Assembly: GCA_024195585.1 (NCBI GenBank)
Contig: SWBL01000035.1
Location: 152,421-216,420, forward strand
Source: Aureobasidium sp. EXF-3400
Lineage: Eukaryota > Ascomycota > Dothideomycetes > Dothideales > Saccotheciaceae
DNA length: 64,000 nucleotides
Reading direction: 5' to 3'
A program made the position numbers and the translations under genes. The number at the start of each line of letters is the position of its first letter. The stretch's first letter is position 1. The notes beneath the pieces were generated by a model that had not been told where the DNA came from, searched no databases, and saw only the letters and a program-made list of their open reading frames with translations. This document shows positions 1-11,506 of this stretch, in pieces.

Positions 1-1251
1 TGTGGAACCGCCTCCGTCGCCGAGGATGCGCAGACTGCGAAGTGTGTGTCTTTGACGATCCACGAAGGCCAACATCCTCCGTGTTAGAGCATTGAGGTGA
101 CCGAACCAAGCCTGTGAGAGATGGAATGTTTGGTAAGGCAGTTGAATCCACTCAAAACTTTCGAGATTGGAGACATGTTCCACCAGTAATCCGAAGGTAG
201 CGAGGCTGATGCGACAACGTTGAATACTCAGATGAGTCAGTTTCGTATGCTGGAGTTGACAGTGCCCTGATATAATACAGTTGGCGATGGTGAGAGTCCT
301 GAGACTCGGAAGCGTCATGAGCACAGCCAAGTGAGGAAGCTGTATCTCATGGGTCTTGTCGACTGATCCCAAACGGACAGTACTGACATTTCTGGCTAGT
401 CTATGTTCCATGTTGCACATCCACTCCTCAAGTTTGGGAATCTGTGCCATGTGCAGCGTGGTGAGTTTTGGTATCAACTGCAGTAACAAGATCAACTCTG
501 ACCCTTCATAGCCATCAAGAACATATTCCACTCGGAATGTAAGTCTTTGCAATGCTTCTCCGTACGTCTGTTGAAGACTAGACTCCGGTCGGCTTGCCAT
601 GACTTTGGATAGCCCCGGAACATGGCACGAAGTCACATTTTCAACCCATGAGCCTAGAACAAGTTTCTTGATGTTCTCAGCAAGATGCGGTCGTTCGATG
701 ATGGTCCGCAGCAAGAGCCTTAGTGTCTGATTTGGCTGGTCTACACGAGTACGATTGTTTCGATCCGGAAAAAAGGTGTATCGGCCGTCGGGAGGATAGA
801 CGTAACGCTGAACCAACCGGCCATGGTCGTCCTGAACTTCATGGCCGTAAATGGTTTGATTTATACTCAAGACGGGAGCCGGAGCTACACTGGCGTGATT
901 GTTTTGAGCTGAACGCCAGATAGGACCCGGAGCTACACGAGCATGGTCGTTCTGACGTGGAAACGGGGTTGGACCCGGAGCTGCACGGGCATGGTCGTTC
1001 TGACGTGAAAACGGGGTTGGATCCTCCAGCATTATACTTGCCGGTTTTCTGAACGTGGAGTAGAGGATGGGCTCGATGATTTGATGCCACTTGACGCATA
1101 CTTTGGAGAAACTAGCCAGAGATTTGAGATTTGACTTCGCCTCTTCGCTTGGGGTGTCAGTACATTCGGAGGGTTCATCGTGGTTTTGGAAGTCGGCGAA
1201 GGGCTTGAAGATGAGAAGCAAGAGCTCGGCGGGAAAGTCTTGGAGTGACAT
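1..1251 (-). CDS. F-box protein with LRR-like C-terminal region, partial (3' end beyond window)
   Basis: An open frame of 417 codons starts at the ATG at 1251-1249 and is still open at base 1. The N-terminus (MSLQDFPAELLLLIF) matches the start of an F-box, and a conserved-looking SKVCVKWHQIIEPILY stretch follows near residue 50. F-box proteins link substrates to SCF ubiquitin ligases through Skp1; that role is inferred from the family. The middle holds about three copies of a 16-residue repeat (around residues 80-127). The rest, from about residue 190, reads as leucine-rich segments (LIPKLTTLHMAQIPKLEEW, LPSLRTLTIANC), as is common in fungal F-box/LRR proteins. The gene continues to the left of the window, so its substrate-binding end is not visible. 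Confidence 0.7.
   Translation of the reverse strand, partial: MSLQDFPAELLLLIFKPFADFQNHDEPSECTDTPSEEAKSNLKSLASFSKVCVKWHQIIEPILYSTFRKPASIMLEDPTPFSRQNDHARAAPGPTPFPRQNDHARVAPGPIWRSAQNNHASVAPAPVLSINQTIYGHEVQDDHGRLVQRYVYPPDGRYTFFPDRNNRTRVDQPNQTLRLLLRTIIERPHLAENIKKLVLGSWVENVTSCHVPGLSKVMASRPESSLQQTYGEALQRLTFRVEYVLDGYEGSELILLLQLIPKLTTLHMAQIPKLEEWMCNMEHRLARNVSTVRLGSVDKTHEIQLPHLAVLMTLPSLRTLTIANCIISGHCQLQHTKLTHLSIQRCRISLATFGLLVEHVSNLESFEWIQLPYQTFHLSQAWFGHLNALTRRMLAFVDRQRHTLRSLRILGDGGGST
871..1014 (-). repeat. Three 48-bp tandem repeats inside the F-box gene
   Basis: Units at 871-918, 919-966 and 967-1014 have an exact 48-bp period. The last two are nearly identical and the first is degenerate. Because 48 is a multiple of three, copy number can change without breaking the frame. 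The encoded 16-residue unit reads approximately RQNDHARAAPGPTPFP. Confidence 0.8.
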
Positions 1252-1987
1252 GTTGTGGTACGGTGTGGGTTTCGAATGGTCTCGATAGCTTAAGTATCAG
1301 GGATAGACGGGTGGTTTTCGTGTTGTAGGACGGAGGTTTTTATTTCGCGGGCGGATCTGGGGTGAGGTGAGACCTTCAGTTGTTGTGCGAAGTAAGTGTA
1401 GAGACAAGAGAGTCGAATATATGTATATAGTCGCGGTTCCAGTCATCGTACATCAAGACTCATCGCGAACTCTTTTTGAGGGCGAGTGAGCAAGTTACAT
1501 CGGCCACGTGCCGAGACAAGAACATCCGAACGAATAGAATGAGAATTGCACAAGATACCTATCTGGTCCTATCACCTACAAGTACCTCACAGCCTATCAA
1601 TACTGGTAGTTAGGGCTTTCGGGTGCGTGGATCGAACGTGGTTGTGACGATAGATCAGAAAGCTTGTCGATTGGGCGAAAGCTAGTATAAACTCCGATGC
1701 TTGGACAAGCTGAGGCAGAGTCGCTGCAAGATCAGCTCTTTCCGACACGCTTTTTTCAATAGGCAACGACACTCACGATATCCCCGTGTGTAGAAGTCTG
1801 TAATACAGGCATCTAATAAAATGCACAGCTCTTGAGGTAAAAAGGAAGTTTCCACTGAGAGTTGCAACAACGCTCGCTCTCGATGGACTTGTCTACCATT
1901 CAGAGAGAACTATGCCTTTTGATAGGTTTATCTTCTCCTGTACGTAGCCATGAGAGAGAGCATGGTGAGGCAGTATCCCTCAAAATT
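1252..1987. other. Intergenic region upstream of the F-box gene
   Basis: I see no convincing gene in these 736 bases. The AT-rich stretch around 1414-1432, about 165 bases upstream of the F-box ATG, could include its promoter. The open frames here are short and unlike any known protein. Confidence 0.5.
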
Positions 1988-2455
1988 CTACTTTCCGGCT
2001 TTGATCTTTCTCGCGACAAAATTAATCGACGCCTCGTATCCAAACGTCCCCAGACCAGCAATAACAGCAACCGCCTTATCGCTCAAGAAACTCTTATGTC
2101 TGAACTCCTCCCTCGCATGTACATTACTGATATGGCATTCCACAAACGGAATACTCACTCCTGCCAAAGCATCTCTCAAGGCGACAGACGTATGTGTCAA
2201 CCCTCCGGGATTGATGATGATCCAGTCTATGTGTCTCTGGCCATCGCCTTGAGGGCCAAAGCCGGCGGCTGCGTGGATGCGGTCGATGATGGCGCCTTCG
2301 TGGTTGGATTGGAATGTCTCTAAGGATAAGCCGTGGGTAGAGGCGAGAGACTTTGCGGTGGCTTCCACGTCTGCAAGGGTTTCGCTTCCATAAATGGCGG
2401 GTTCGCGAGTGCCCAGTAGGTTGAGGTTTGGTCCGTTGATGATGAGGATAGACAT
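1988..2455 (-). CDS. qutE: Type II 3-dehydroquinate dehydratase (catabolic dehydroquinase)
   Basis: A 155-residue intronless protein of the usual size for type II dehydroquinases. It interconverts 3-dehydroquinate and 3-dehydroshikimate. The family signature is clear: [18 protein letters not shown] at the N-terminus, with the catalytic Tyr and the Arg of the mobile loop, then [17 protein letters not shown] and the His-containing [17 protein letters not shown]. Fungi make aromatic amino acids with the type I domain of the AROM protein, so a separate type II enzyme normally serves quinate catabolism (qutE/qa-2). No quinate dehydrogenase, dehydroshikimate dehydratase, quinate permease or qutA/qutR-type regulator is visible next to it, so it is outside a classic cluster within this window. 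Confidence 0.93.
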   Translation of the reverse strand: MSILIINGPNLNLLGTREPAIYGSETLADVEATAKSLASTHGLSLETFQSNHEGAIIDRIHAAAGFGPQGDGQRHIDWIIINPGGLTHTSVALRDALAGVSIPFVECHISNVHAREEFRHKSFLSDKAVAVIAGLGTFGYEASINFVARKIKAGK

Positions 2456-3284
2456 TGTTATAAAGACTCGACGCTCTTGGAAATGTTCTAAGAATCTTTC
2501 TGGCTTGTAGAGAGTTCGTAGAGCAGTGTTCTGGAAGTTGGTTCACAGGAAGAATGTGGTTCGATCGAGGAGGAACGTCAATATCTACTCTGTTCTACTG
2601 CTTGTGGGTCTCAAATAATGCTTGGAGGGGACTGTGGAGTCTACAGCTTCGGCGATGCAATACGGCAGGCGGTCGGCAACGATCGGCGGTACCCTTCCCG
2701 ACAGGCCACCACTTCTACCACGAATACTCTTCGCTGATACAGAAAATCATCGCAGCGTTTTGAGTAATTCACCAGGATGGGACTGCACTCGTTCCTCCAG
2801 TGATATGGACACTGGGGAAGACCAAAAGGGTCGAGTCTCACCAGAACAGCTTCCCATGGCAAAACCCCGGCAACAAATCCAGCTTGATCTTTTTCTGCGC
2901 CGAAGCTGCTCTTTCTTCTCTACAACAACCTCGTCGTCCGTCAAATACCGCAGAAAAATCATCGCTGCTGCGACGGACGACGGGGAACGACGCATATGGT
3001 AAGCGATTTCTCAACCCTCCCCCAACCTACTTCTATGATGATTGCAAGGGATCCGACATGGCCTTCCAAGAGAAGAGCCAAATGCGGACACCATGTTTAT
3101 TTACTCAATTGTTCCTTCTGAAATCCACATCCAACCACTCTTTTCATGTCATGATGTTTTTGCAAAGCAACTCGCTGACATTATCTCAAGACAGATGCAC
3201 CGAACGAACTCCATAGTTTGAATGAAAAGAGATGGAAATATATACAAATATCTAGCTTCTACAATTCAATGCCAGGCGCATGTT
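2456..3284. other. Intergenic region between dehydroquinase and SDR genes
   Basis: This is the upstream region of the dehydroquinase. Overlapping open frames of 70-138 codons exist on both strands, but none resembles a known family. I see no gene I can support. Confidence 0.5.
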
Positions 3285-4267
3285 CTACTGTCCTCCCTTT
3301 CTCTTCTCCGCCTCCTTCTGTATCCACTCGGCTGCGCTGTCCTTGTACTCGTCGTGCCATCTCGACAATGCAGGTCTACCCTCGCACACATCTCCCATTG
3401 CGTATGCCATTCTCGCCTTGTCCAACTCTTCCGAAACATCATCGTCGGGACACACGATGTAGAATTGTCCCTCCATCATCTTCCTGATACCATACTCGGC
3501 AACTTGTGAGCCCAGCCATGCGCCCTCGGGTTTCTTTGCTTTGGCCTCCTCGTCAGGAATGGGACCTTGGTTGCCGCTGAAGCCCGTGTACGTCCAACCA
3601 GGAATAAGCAAATGCGTGCTGATCAACGGACTGGAACTGCGCAAATCATGGCAGAGGTGTTCAGCGAGATGTTTAAGGGTAGCTTTGCTGGCATTGTAGG
3701 CTGGGTTGGCGCCGCCGGGTGGGTTGGTGATGCCTTGCTTGCTTCCGGTGATGACGATCGAGGACGGTGTGTTTTTGTTCTGGAGCAGAGGTAGGAAGGC
3801 TGCAATGCCGTTGAGCACGCCAAACACGTTTGTGTCGTAGGTCTTGTGGTGGTATTCAGGATCCATCCATGTCTGTAGTGCGCCGAAGCCTTGAGTGGGC
3901 TTGAATGAGGCACCGGCATTCAACATCAATAGGTCGATGTTGCCGAACTTGGCTTCGACCTCAGACTTGAGAGATCGCCATTGGGCCATTTGAGATACAT
4001 CCTGGTTGTCTTGTCAGCCATGTTGCTGTTTGCGATAGCTTGCCAACGTGTCGCGTAGCATACCATATCATAGACCTCGGTCCTCTGTCCATTCTTAGCA
4101 GTTCCCGACAAGATATCCTTTGCCTTCTCGAGTCCGTCGGTAGACTTGTCGACCAGAGCGACATTCATGCCGAACTTCTGACACAGCTGAGCGAATGCAA
4201 AGCCCACGCCGGAAGCGCCTCCGGTAATAAGCGCCGTACCTTTAGTTTGGAAGACTTGTGATGCCAT
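3285..4267 (-). CDS. Short-chain dehydrogenase/reductase (SDR), 2 exons
   Basis: Model: complement(join(3285..4001,4064..4267)), 306 residues, with a 62-nt intron at 4002-4063 (GTATGC..CCAG). The start MASQVFQTKGTALITGG leads straight into the Rossmann cofactor motif TGGASGVG. LMLNAGAS follows as the NAG motif, then the catalytic Ser in VITGSKQG and the YNASK motif (Tyr/Lys) at about residues 195-199. This is a complete classical SDR and probably uses NAD(P)H. The substrate cannot be read from sequence. It lies 829 bp from the dehydroquinase on the same strand, but nothing shows that they share a pathway. Confidence 0.9.
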
Positions 4268-5612
4268 TTTCGCGTATGTTGAGAGCTGTGATGAGCGATA
4301 GATGATCGTATAATGCGACAACAGAGAGGGAAGATAGGGACCGAGTCGGTAGGGAGGACTTGAGTTTCTTGAGGCTTGATCAATGACGAAGGTCAAGAGA
4401 TTCGATGTCTCGGAGTTACGGCGTACCGTAACAGCGACGCGACCTCGGCATAACTCCAGTCGCGCAAGTTTGTGATGCATAAATGGTTTTATGAAGAGAA
4501 CATCTGGTATAAGGCATCTTTTCGTAGCTCGCGCGTCCAAGTATTTTGCCAAACGACGGATCCTTCCTGTTCCGTCGTTGCTGCTGTTGGATACTCGTCT
4601 TTGATTTATAGATACTTTCCTGTTGTAAATACGAGATGAGACGTCTGCAGTCTTCATGCACTTTTCAGAATTGAGCTTGAGATTTTCTATAACGTGACTT
4701 TACAACAGCAATTGCAGGTATCTAATGTTCGACACTAGACTATCTGGTAGAGAATAACTCAATGAATATATTGGCTTCTCTTTGCCTCGATCACTTAGGG
4801 TTGCGGTGGTTAAACACCCAGATAAGTGTTTTTGACCATTGCAGGGAGTATTACCCTGGCAAGCTGTACGCAACGCTCAGTTGCTAACATAGTTCCAAGG
4901 ATTGCAACATGATCTTATTTGCAACAAATATTTGTATGCAACACTTCAGATCTTGTGGAAGGCATCGTGCTGCAACCCACTTCAGCTTCCCTTCAACGTT
5001 CTATCCACCTACTCGGCCGAATGCGTTCACATCTATCAGCTGCATCGGCGTTGCATATCCGCTGTCTCCAACGAAGACTTCCTTGTACCGAACTCTTGGC
5101 AATGTACAGAGTTATTGTACCTATGGTTCCCACGGCGTGCCCGAGCGGCCCGCATGGCCCGCATCCGTCTACTATACAGGTGTCAACCTATATGTGGGGT
5201 CGGCGTTGGTCTCCTGATGTTGCTCTAGACCTATGACAACGTTGATATACAAGTTCAGCTTCAGCTTCAAATGTGTGAGACAGCCTAAGCTCAGCTGCTG
5301 AGTGTATGCGAGTGCAGACCTCTGTCTCCTTTCGTCTGCTCGCTTCGAACAAAGTAGCGACAGATGACTAACGGTGAGGAGCTGAATGTGCCAGACTATA
5401 GCTCGAGCTATGGGCTCGGCGGTTCTATGGATGGCGGCTGAAAGATGAGGATGCAGGTCACGCATTGTTGTGTTGACATGGCACGGTGAAAAAGGCCATA
5501 AAACCACGAGAGCCCTCCTGCTCAGTCACTGAACTAACCAGTCTCACACACATCTTCTTGTGCCACACATCCTTTCTCCCATCGAATTCCAAGATACAAC
5601 CACCCGCACAAC
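4268..5612. other. Intergenic region
   Basis: This 1.3-kb stretch separates the SDR gene and the small ORF at 5613. Open frames near 4900-5240 overlap in all three plus frames without codon structure or a recognisable product. I see no gene. Confidence 0.5.
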
Positions 5613-6137
5613 ATGAAGAAAACAAAGTCCAACCTGCCAGAGAGCATGACCATGAGCTACTCTCGACACCCCCCAGAAGTAAAGACCACGAAGATCTCAA
5701 AAGAAGCAGTCAAAGCAGCCGAAAGAATTGAGCCCTGAATCCAGCACCTGAATAAATTCGCGACGCATTTGCCCATACGCGCAAGGAAGGGCGCCGATCC
5801 CATTGGCAACTTCACCGCGGGCTTCAACGCCTCCATCTTCAATGAGAACATGGACCTCAAGACCGGGCTGGAGAGAGTTGCAATACTGGAAAAGACCCTC
5901 GAGGACCGCGTGCTCAACGACGATTTCTTCACAGCTGGGGAGATTGATGAGGAAATGATGAAGAAAGGAGGTTCGGAGGCAGCGAAACATGTCAACCGTT
6001 GGAAATATATTGGCCAGAAGTTCAAGGCCAAGAAGGAGACGGCGCATCTCGAGAGCGAGCTCAACAAGACTCTTGAAGGACTGGCAAAGGCTGTGGAAGA
6101 TCTTGAGGACTGTTTGAAGGCTCAGGTCAAGAAATGA
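5613..6137 (+). CDS. Small coiled-coil protein, unknown function, with an in-frame TGA or a 66-nt intron
   Basis: ATG at 5613 opens a frame that reads 41 codons to a TGA at 5736-5738. The same frame then continues cleanly to the TGA ending at 6137. The part after the stop has long charged helices (MDLKTGLERVAILEKTLEDR; LESELNKTLEGLAKAVEDLE) that look coding. A possible intron at 5679-5744 (GTAAAG..CCAG, 66 nt, phase 0) would remove the TGA and keep the frame, giving a protein of 152 residues. Its 3' end lacks a well-placed branch site, so this is uncertain. Otherwise the gene is broken by a CGA-to-TGA type change, or the stop is read through. No family recognised. Confidence 0.4.
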
Positions 6138-6522
6138 GTAGCTCATTAGCCTCTGGAATGTTCTGTAGCTTGTGTTTGATGGCTTTCGTGGGGATTTATA
6201 GCAGGCAGTAATGTTAGTTGCTTCCAGCTATGTTTGTGTCAGTGTGTGTTGGTGTTTTTGAACTTGTTAGACTATGTCAGAGTGCTAATATTCCGGTTTT
6301 TGGGAGTCTTCAGTGCCATTTACCTAATCGTGTCGCTCAAAGCTGTGGAACCAAGCAAGTGTCTAGAAATTCGGTCCAGAGGGACAGCTGAATGGGTCTT
6401 GCTCTACAGTCTTCGAATGAGTTACCAATCTTGAGCAAGGACTTATGATTACCTCGCTGACACCTGGCCAAAGATCATTTTCTGTCAAGATAATTGGGAC
6501 CGAATGATATTTGTCAAGTATA
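6138..6522. other. Intergenic region
   Basis: This lies between two convergent genes and probably carries both 3' untranslated regions. No gene is seen. Confidence 0.5.
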
Positions 6523-9500
6523 TTACTCTACCGCAACCCAAAGCCAGATACTGTGATCCATGTTGTGATCATTAGCAGCACCCCATGTTCCTGCGCTATA
6601 CCTAAAGCCTGTGCTTGTCACGTCGGTAGCGTCCATACGAAGTCTCATGTTCTTGTCTTTGCAACAATCAATCTCCGTGAGAACATGGAACAGGGCCGGA
6701 GTCTTAGAGAAAGACTGACCCTCGAACCTCACTTCTTGGTCCTGAAGCCATCTCTGTTCGCGTGAGACTCTGACAGTGCCTGTCTTCACACGAGAAACAT
6801 CATCAAATGCCAACCAACCGACCCTAGCACCATCGAAGCTATGATTAGCCCACGTACGCACGTCGATGTCAAAGCCATCTTGTGTGATGTTCTTTGCTTC
6901 GGTCTTCACTGAGTTCCAACCATCGCCTGAAGTACCGAAGCTGACTTCATAGAGCCAAGTCACTACCTTCGGGGCTCTATCGAAGCGCTTTGGGAACGTG
7001 AAATGGCGGTTTACCGTCTGGTTTCCCTCGGTACGAGGGCTCGAGTAGGTGTCGAACTCGCCCACCTCAAAGTGTACGTCGTTGTTCGGAAGAGCAAGCC
7101 AGGACATACCCGGCGCGTAGGCCTTAGCTCCCGAATGAGTGCGTGCCACGCTTTGGAAACCTGTGGATGTCACAGACTGATGCGTCACAGCTGTGCGGAT
7201 GGCTTGGTTTGACCCTTGGTCCAATTTCCTGAGTCCAGAGATCATGCGTGGAGCCTCAGGGTAAGCCGTCTCGAAGCGCCGATCTTCAACTCTCATCTGA
7301 TCAGCCCTACCTTCAGTCCAAGCTGGGTCGACGAGGCCGGATTGGGCGTACGTGATGACCTTGGTTGGTACAGGTGGGGTGGGAACAGCGATGGCTGCTG
7401 TACTGTCGTCTCCTGCACTGTAGTCGTATGCGCCTTCTATCTTAGAGGAACCCTCCGTCTTAGACTCGAGGTTTCCCCAGATCACTCCTAGACGCAGAAT
7501 GCCCATCTCGTCGGTGGATCCAAAGAAGCCTCTGAAGGTACCTTTGCTCAAAGGGGAATCAACATAGATGCTCTTGACTTTATCATAGATGATACCGTCC
7601 TTCTTGATCTTTCCGGGTGAGAGGACTTCATTGGTGGTAGCTTGTGCCACCAATCTGCGGCCGTAGGTGGTGTAGAGACGAACAGCAAGTACGCGAGGTC
7701 GCAATTTAGACTTCTCGCTTTCTTCAGCCTTATCACTGACTGGCTCTCCGTATTCGAGTGATGCATACGCAACCCTTTCTCCAGGTTTGAACGAAGCCAG
7801 CTCTTTGACGACTCCCTTGGAAGGCTGGAGCAAGTTAGCGAATATATTCAATAGGCAAAAAAAAACAGGTAGGAATGTGACTTACCTTTCCCTTCCTTAA
7901 GAACAAGCCGTTGTCATAGGCCACCTCAACACATACCACAGCGCCATTAGCGATCTCCACTCTTACAGAGTCGACGATCCAATTCTCCTTCAGGAACTCA
8001 AGGTTATTGAACGGTGTGCCACTGTCGGGGGCACCAACAGCAGAGCTGACGCGAAGATGGGTGCCAATACCCGGCCGGTCGATGGCCAGTTTTTTGAGAG
8101 CATCTTGCTCGGTGAAGCTTACATCATCACCTTCGGTGTAGAGAGCGGGCGCTTTGGCGGCGTCCTCTTGAGCCTTAAGCTGTTCTTTCAACTCAGTCTC
8201 TGATTGCGTCTTGGCCATTATCCTTTTGCCTGTCAGTGGATCGTCTTGGGGTCTCAGACTCTCGGGGATGATGACGGCAGGTACACGAGTCGAGAAGGTG
8301 ACGGGTGATTGGAATGGCTCCTGGTGATCCTCGTCGGTGGCTTTCTTGGGGTCTTTCTCGACGAGATCCACCTCATTGACTATGCGCATCATCTGGCGCC
8401 TGATGGCGATGCGGGCGTCGCTCAGTCCCTTGACCGAAGCATCGAAGCGCGTGAGATCCTCAATGAAAGGATAAAGGCCAGTCTTTTCGTCCTTCTTGCC
8501 TCCTGAGAGAGAGGGCCCCGGAGCAGCTTCCTTCTCTGTCCAGGAAACAATCTCGAGGGTCTTGCCTTGAACATTGAAGATGTGCTCGCCAAGTTGCTTG
8601 TACAGAGATTTGTAACTCATGAAGGAGTCCATCAAGGCGTTGGTGTAGATCTGTGCATTCTCATACTGCAGGGCGGTGTACGTTGCCGGCTTGCGGGCGA
8701 CAAAGCTGCGTAGCGAATCGTACTTAGTCAAGATAGCGTATGTTCGCTGCGGACAATCAGCCACGAGGTCGGGGAACCGCGCGGCAGCCTGCATTAGGCT
8801 TTGAATATTCCATTGCTGCTCCATGGGCTTGATGTGTCCACCTCCACACCAGCTGACCTGAATTGTGGTCTCAGTGTTGGTTTCGATATTGGATCTGGCT
8901 ATGCCGACATTGGCCTCAGCGCTAACGTCGATAGGGCCAGCCGTGAAAGCGACCTTTGCTTCGGCCTTGATGTCAGTCATCTTAGCCTTGTTCAAGATCT
9001 TCATGCTGACTAAGGCGTTGAACTCGCCGCCCTCGAGAAAGCCTGAGATGAAGCTGTCACCGTAAACCTGTTGGAAATTCTTAGAGTCGACTGAGCGCAG
9101 AGGATTGTAAACCAAAGCATCCTTGAAGTTCAGCGTCTGATTGATGACCTTGACCGAGATGTAGAAGTTCAGGTCACTCTCTTTGAACTTGTCAGAGTCG
9201 ATGAAAGAACCTCGACCCGAACCACCGATTTTAGCGGCCTTGATGGACAGAGAACCAGACACGCACATATCCTCAGTGATATCGCTGAGCCTGTCGACGA
9301 ATCTGCTCGCATAGATGACAGTCTGACTCGGTCCTCGGGGAGCGGTGGGATCAAACTTGACGTCGGCTTGGTCGTCTACCATACCAGAGAAACGCTCGAC
9401 GAACTGGTTCTGGGCCTTGATCTTGTTCAGCTCTTCCATGCTCAAGGATTTCAAATCAGCAGCATTCTTGATTGCTTGTCTGTTCTCCTCGCGGCGTTGC

Positions 9501-10897
9501 TTCTCGTAGGCTCTTTGTTCCGATCGGACGGTGCGGGCCTCATCACGCTCTTCGGTTCGCCGAAGGCGCTCTTCCTCGCGAGCGTCCTTTTCAATTTCTT
9601 TGCGCCACGCGGCTTGTTCGGCGATTCGCTCTCGTTCGTCTTGCTCTCGTGCCTCTCGCTCTTTTTCCTCCTGTTCACGTTGACGCTGAGCTTTCTCGGC
9701 CTTGGACTTCTCCAGCGCACCTTTTACTCGACCCCAGTTTTCAGGCTTGGAAGGCACCTTTGGAACTCTGGTTGGGACTTCTGCTACTTGTGTCGAGGCC
9801 TTGGATGCTTTAGTCGAGTCCAGAGAGGGTTCGTGCTTTCCACCCACGGAAGAAGATCGCACACGGCTTGTGGTCTTTGTAGTTTTCTTGTCGGACGGCA
9901 GTTTCGTGTCGCTTCCAGTTATGACTGCTGCACTTTCGCTGAGCTTCGTCTTATCCTCACCAGTCTTTGTCCCTTCTTTCTCGGCAATTTTCTTGCTGTC
10001 GTCCTTCTGAACGTCGAAAAGCTCTGCTTCCTGCACATCACTCTTAGGGATTGGGTCTTTAATAACTTTACCCTTGCCCGTCGCTGCTCTGGGCCCGGCT
10101 TCTCCAATCTTCTTGCCAGAAGATGTCTGAGAGCTTCCAATCGCAGTGCTAGCGGTGGCTTTGCTAGAGTTTGAGCGGACTCTTCCACTTGCCCGAGGTC
10201 CTGCTTCAGTCTTCGGGGCTGGGATTTTCTCTTCCTCAGCGATTGACGAGTCTGGCTCAACATCAAGAGCCTCACCCGGGGTGGAAGTCTCGCCTGAATC
10301 TTGCTTGTCTTCGCCTGCAGTGTCGGCCTCCTTTGATGCTATGAAAAGATCCATGTCTGTTTCTTCTTCTTCAGGTTGATCCTCGATGCTTGGTCCTTCT
10401 GGAGATTTGGACGTGTCGTCTCCAGTGTCCATGTCTGGGGATCCCTCATCGTGAGACTGGTTCTCGATGTTTGGTTCCTCCGACTGTTCGGTCGAGTCCT
10501 CGTTCTTGTCGGCGGTCGAGGTGCTTTGGTTTGTATCCGGCTCTTCTCCTGGAACCGTGGCCGCTCCATCATCAGATGTGTCTTGATCTTCAAGCAGCAA
10601 CTCTTCTTTGTCATGGAGGAGTTCTTCGAGCTTCTGTTGACCAAGAATGGTTTTGGCACGGTCATCGGTGACGACTTCCTTCTGTCTGTTCCAAGCACTC
10701 GGTTTGGCAGAGGCTTGAGCCAAAATCCTCATGGTAGTACCGTCATTGGTTACGACATTCTCTGCTCGGTCAGGATCCGCCACGACGGCATCGTCAACGC
10801 ATATCTGTTGTGAGAAGGAGTTGAAACTGGCAAAAGTTAGAAGACTTGTGAATATCACTGTCCCTAAGAACGAACCCTTGGCCAAGGCGCATGGCAT
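6523..10897 (-). CDS. Large secreted MACPF-like protein with jacalin-like and two H-type lectin-like domains
   Basis: Model: complement(join(6523..7824,7886..10897)), 1437 residues, with one 61-nt phase-0 intron (7825-7885, GTAAGT..CCAG). In order: a signal peptide or anchor (residues 1-30, hydrophobic core GTVIFTSLLTFASF); an acidic Ser/Thr/Glu/Asp-rich region to about 390; and a highly charged coiled coil (about 392-490). An MACPF-like region follows (about 520-700) with YGDSFISGFLEGG near 611, which keeps the signature spacing YG-x2-[FY]-x6-GG. Then comes a beta-prism segment resembling jacalin (about 970-1120; NWIVDSVRVEIANG, LAVRLYTTYGRR). Two C-terminal repeats resemble H-type lectin (about 1255-1345 and 1350-1437; each has FxxxP, an xGF strand, a W in xTW, and a terminal W). 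MACPF proteins form membrane pores or act in attachment. Binding to glycans is inferred from the lectin-like parts. A shorter MACPF-like gene lies next to it on the same strand. Confidence 0.75.
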
Positions 10898-11506
10898 TGT
10901 TGTAAGGTGCTAACAGCAGCGTCATCTTGATTCTCGGACTTGGTATAACAAAGAACAAATTGTTGCAAGGTTGGATAGACGAATTGTGATTCGAAAGACG
11001 AGGAGAATCCCCGCCTTTAACGACTTACCCCTACATGATGATTCAGGTGCAAGTTGCAGCATTCTCCCTAGTTCACCATCATTTTCCTCATCGGTTGTAG
11101 AGTACTGCGTAGCAGCGTAGCTGATACTATCCGCTGGAGGTGGGGGCGGGCCGCCCGAGACGGAGACACCGACCGTACCTCATGCAAAGTCGCCGTTCAC
11201 GCTAACAATTGACATTTCGAGTCGATATGAGCGTTCCAGGTTGTGTCAGACTCAGCTGGTCTCTGAACGTGTTGTTGTGTTGTAACTGCATCGCCCGAGG
11301 AGCCGCTAGGAAACCGATTCCAGCTTCGTGCGGGGAAGGCACAGCGTGCAGGTGGAGTTCAGAAGCGAAGTTTGGAATCATGTTCCAAACATCGCTAGAG
11401 GTACGACTGATTGGTCAAGCTGAAGGCGGTCAGATCAGGGCAAGATTCGCTGGAAAGTGTGGGCAATCTGGACGCGTCGCGTAAACGTGATAATCGGTAT
11501 ACATCT
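10898..11506. other. Intergenic region between the two MACPF-like genes
   Basis: This is the upstream region of the large gene. A G+C-rich patch near 11138-11160 includes GTGGGG, a match to the short CreA-type consensus SYGGRG, but such short matches are weak evidence. No gene is seen. Confidence 0.4.

Noticed and set aside
2622..3216. Overlapping plus-strand frames upstream of the dehydroquinase
   Set aside because: Several frames are open at once, with no homology visible and no splice structure that joins them.
5100..5170. G+C-rich stretch checked for a tRNA gene
   Set aside because: No GGTTCRA box or cloverleaf arms. Other GGTTCGA-like strings (near 13630 and 34575) also lack tRNA context.
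9368..10174. 268-codon plus-strand frame rich in Leu and Phe, looking like membrane helices
   Set aside because: It is the complement of the charged coiled-coil and acidic coding region of the MACPF-like gene. Glu/Lys codons read as Leu/Phe on the other strand.
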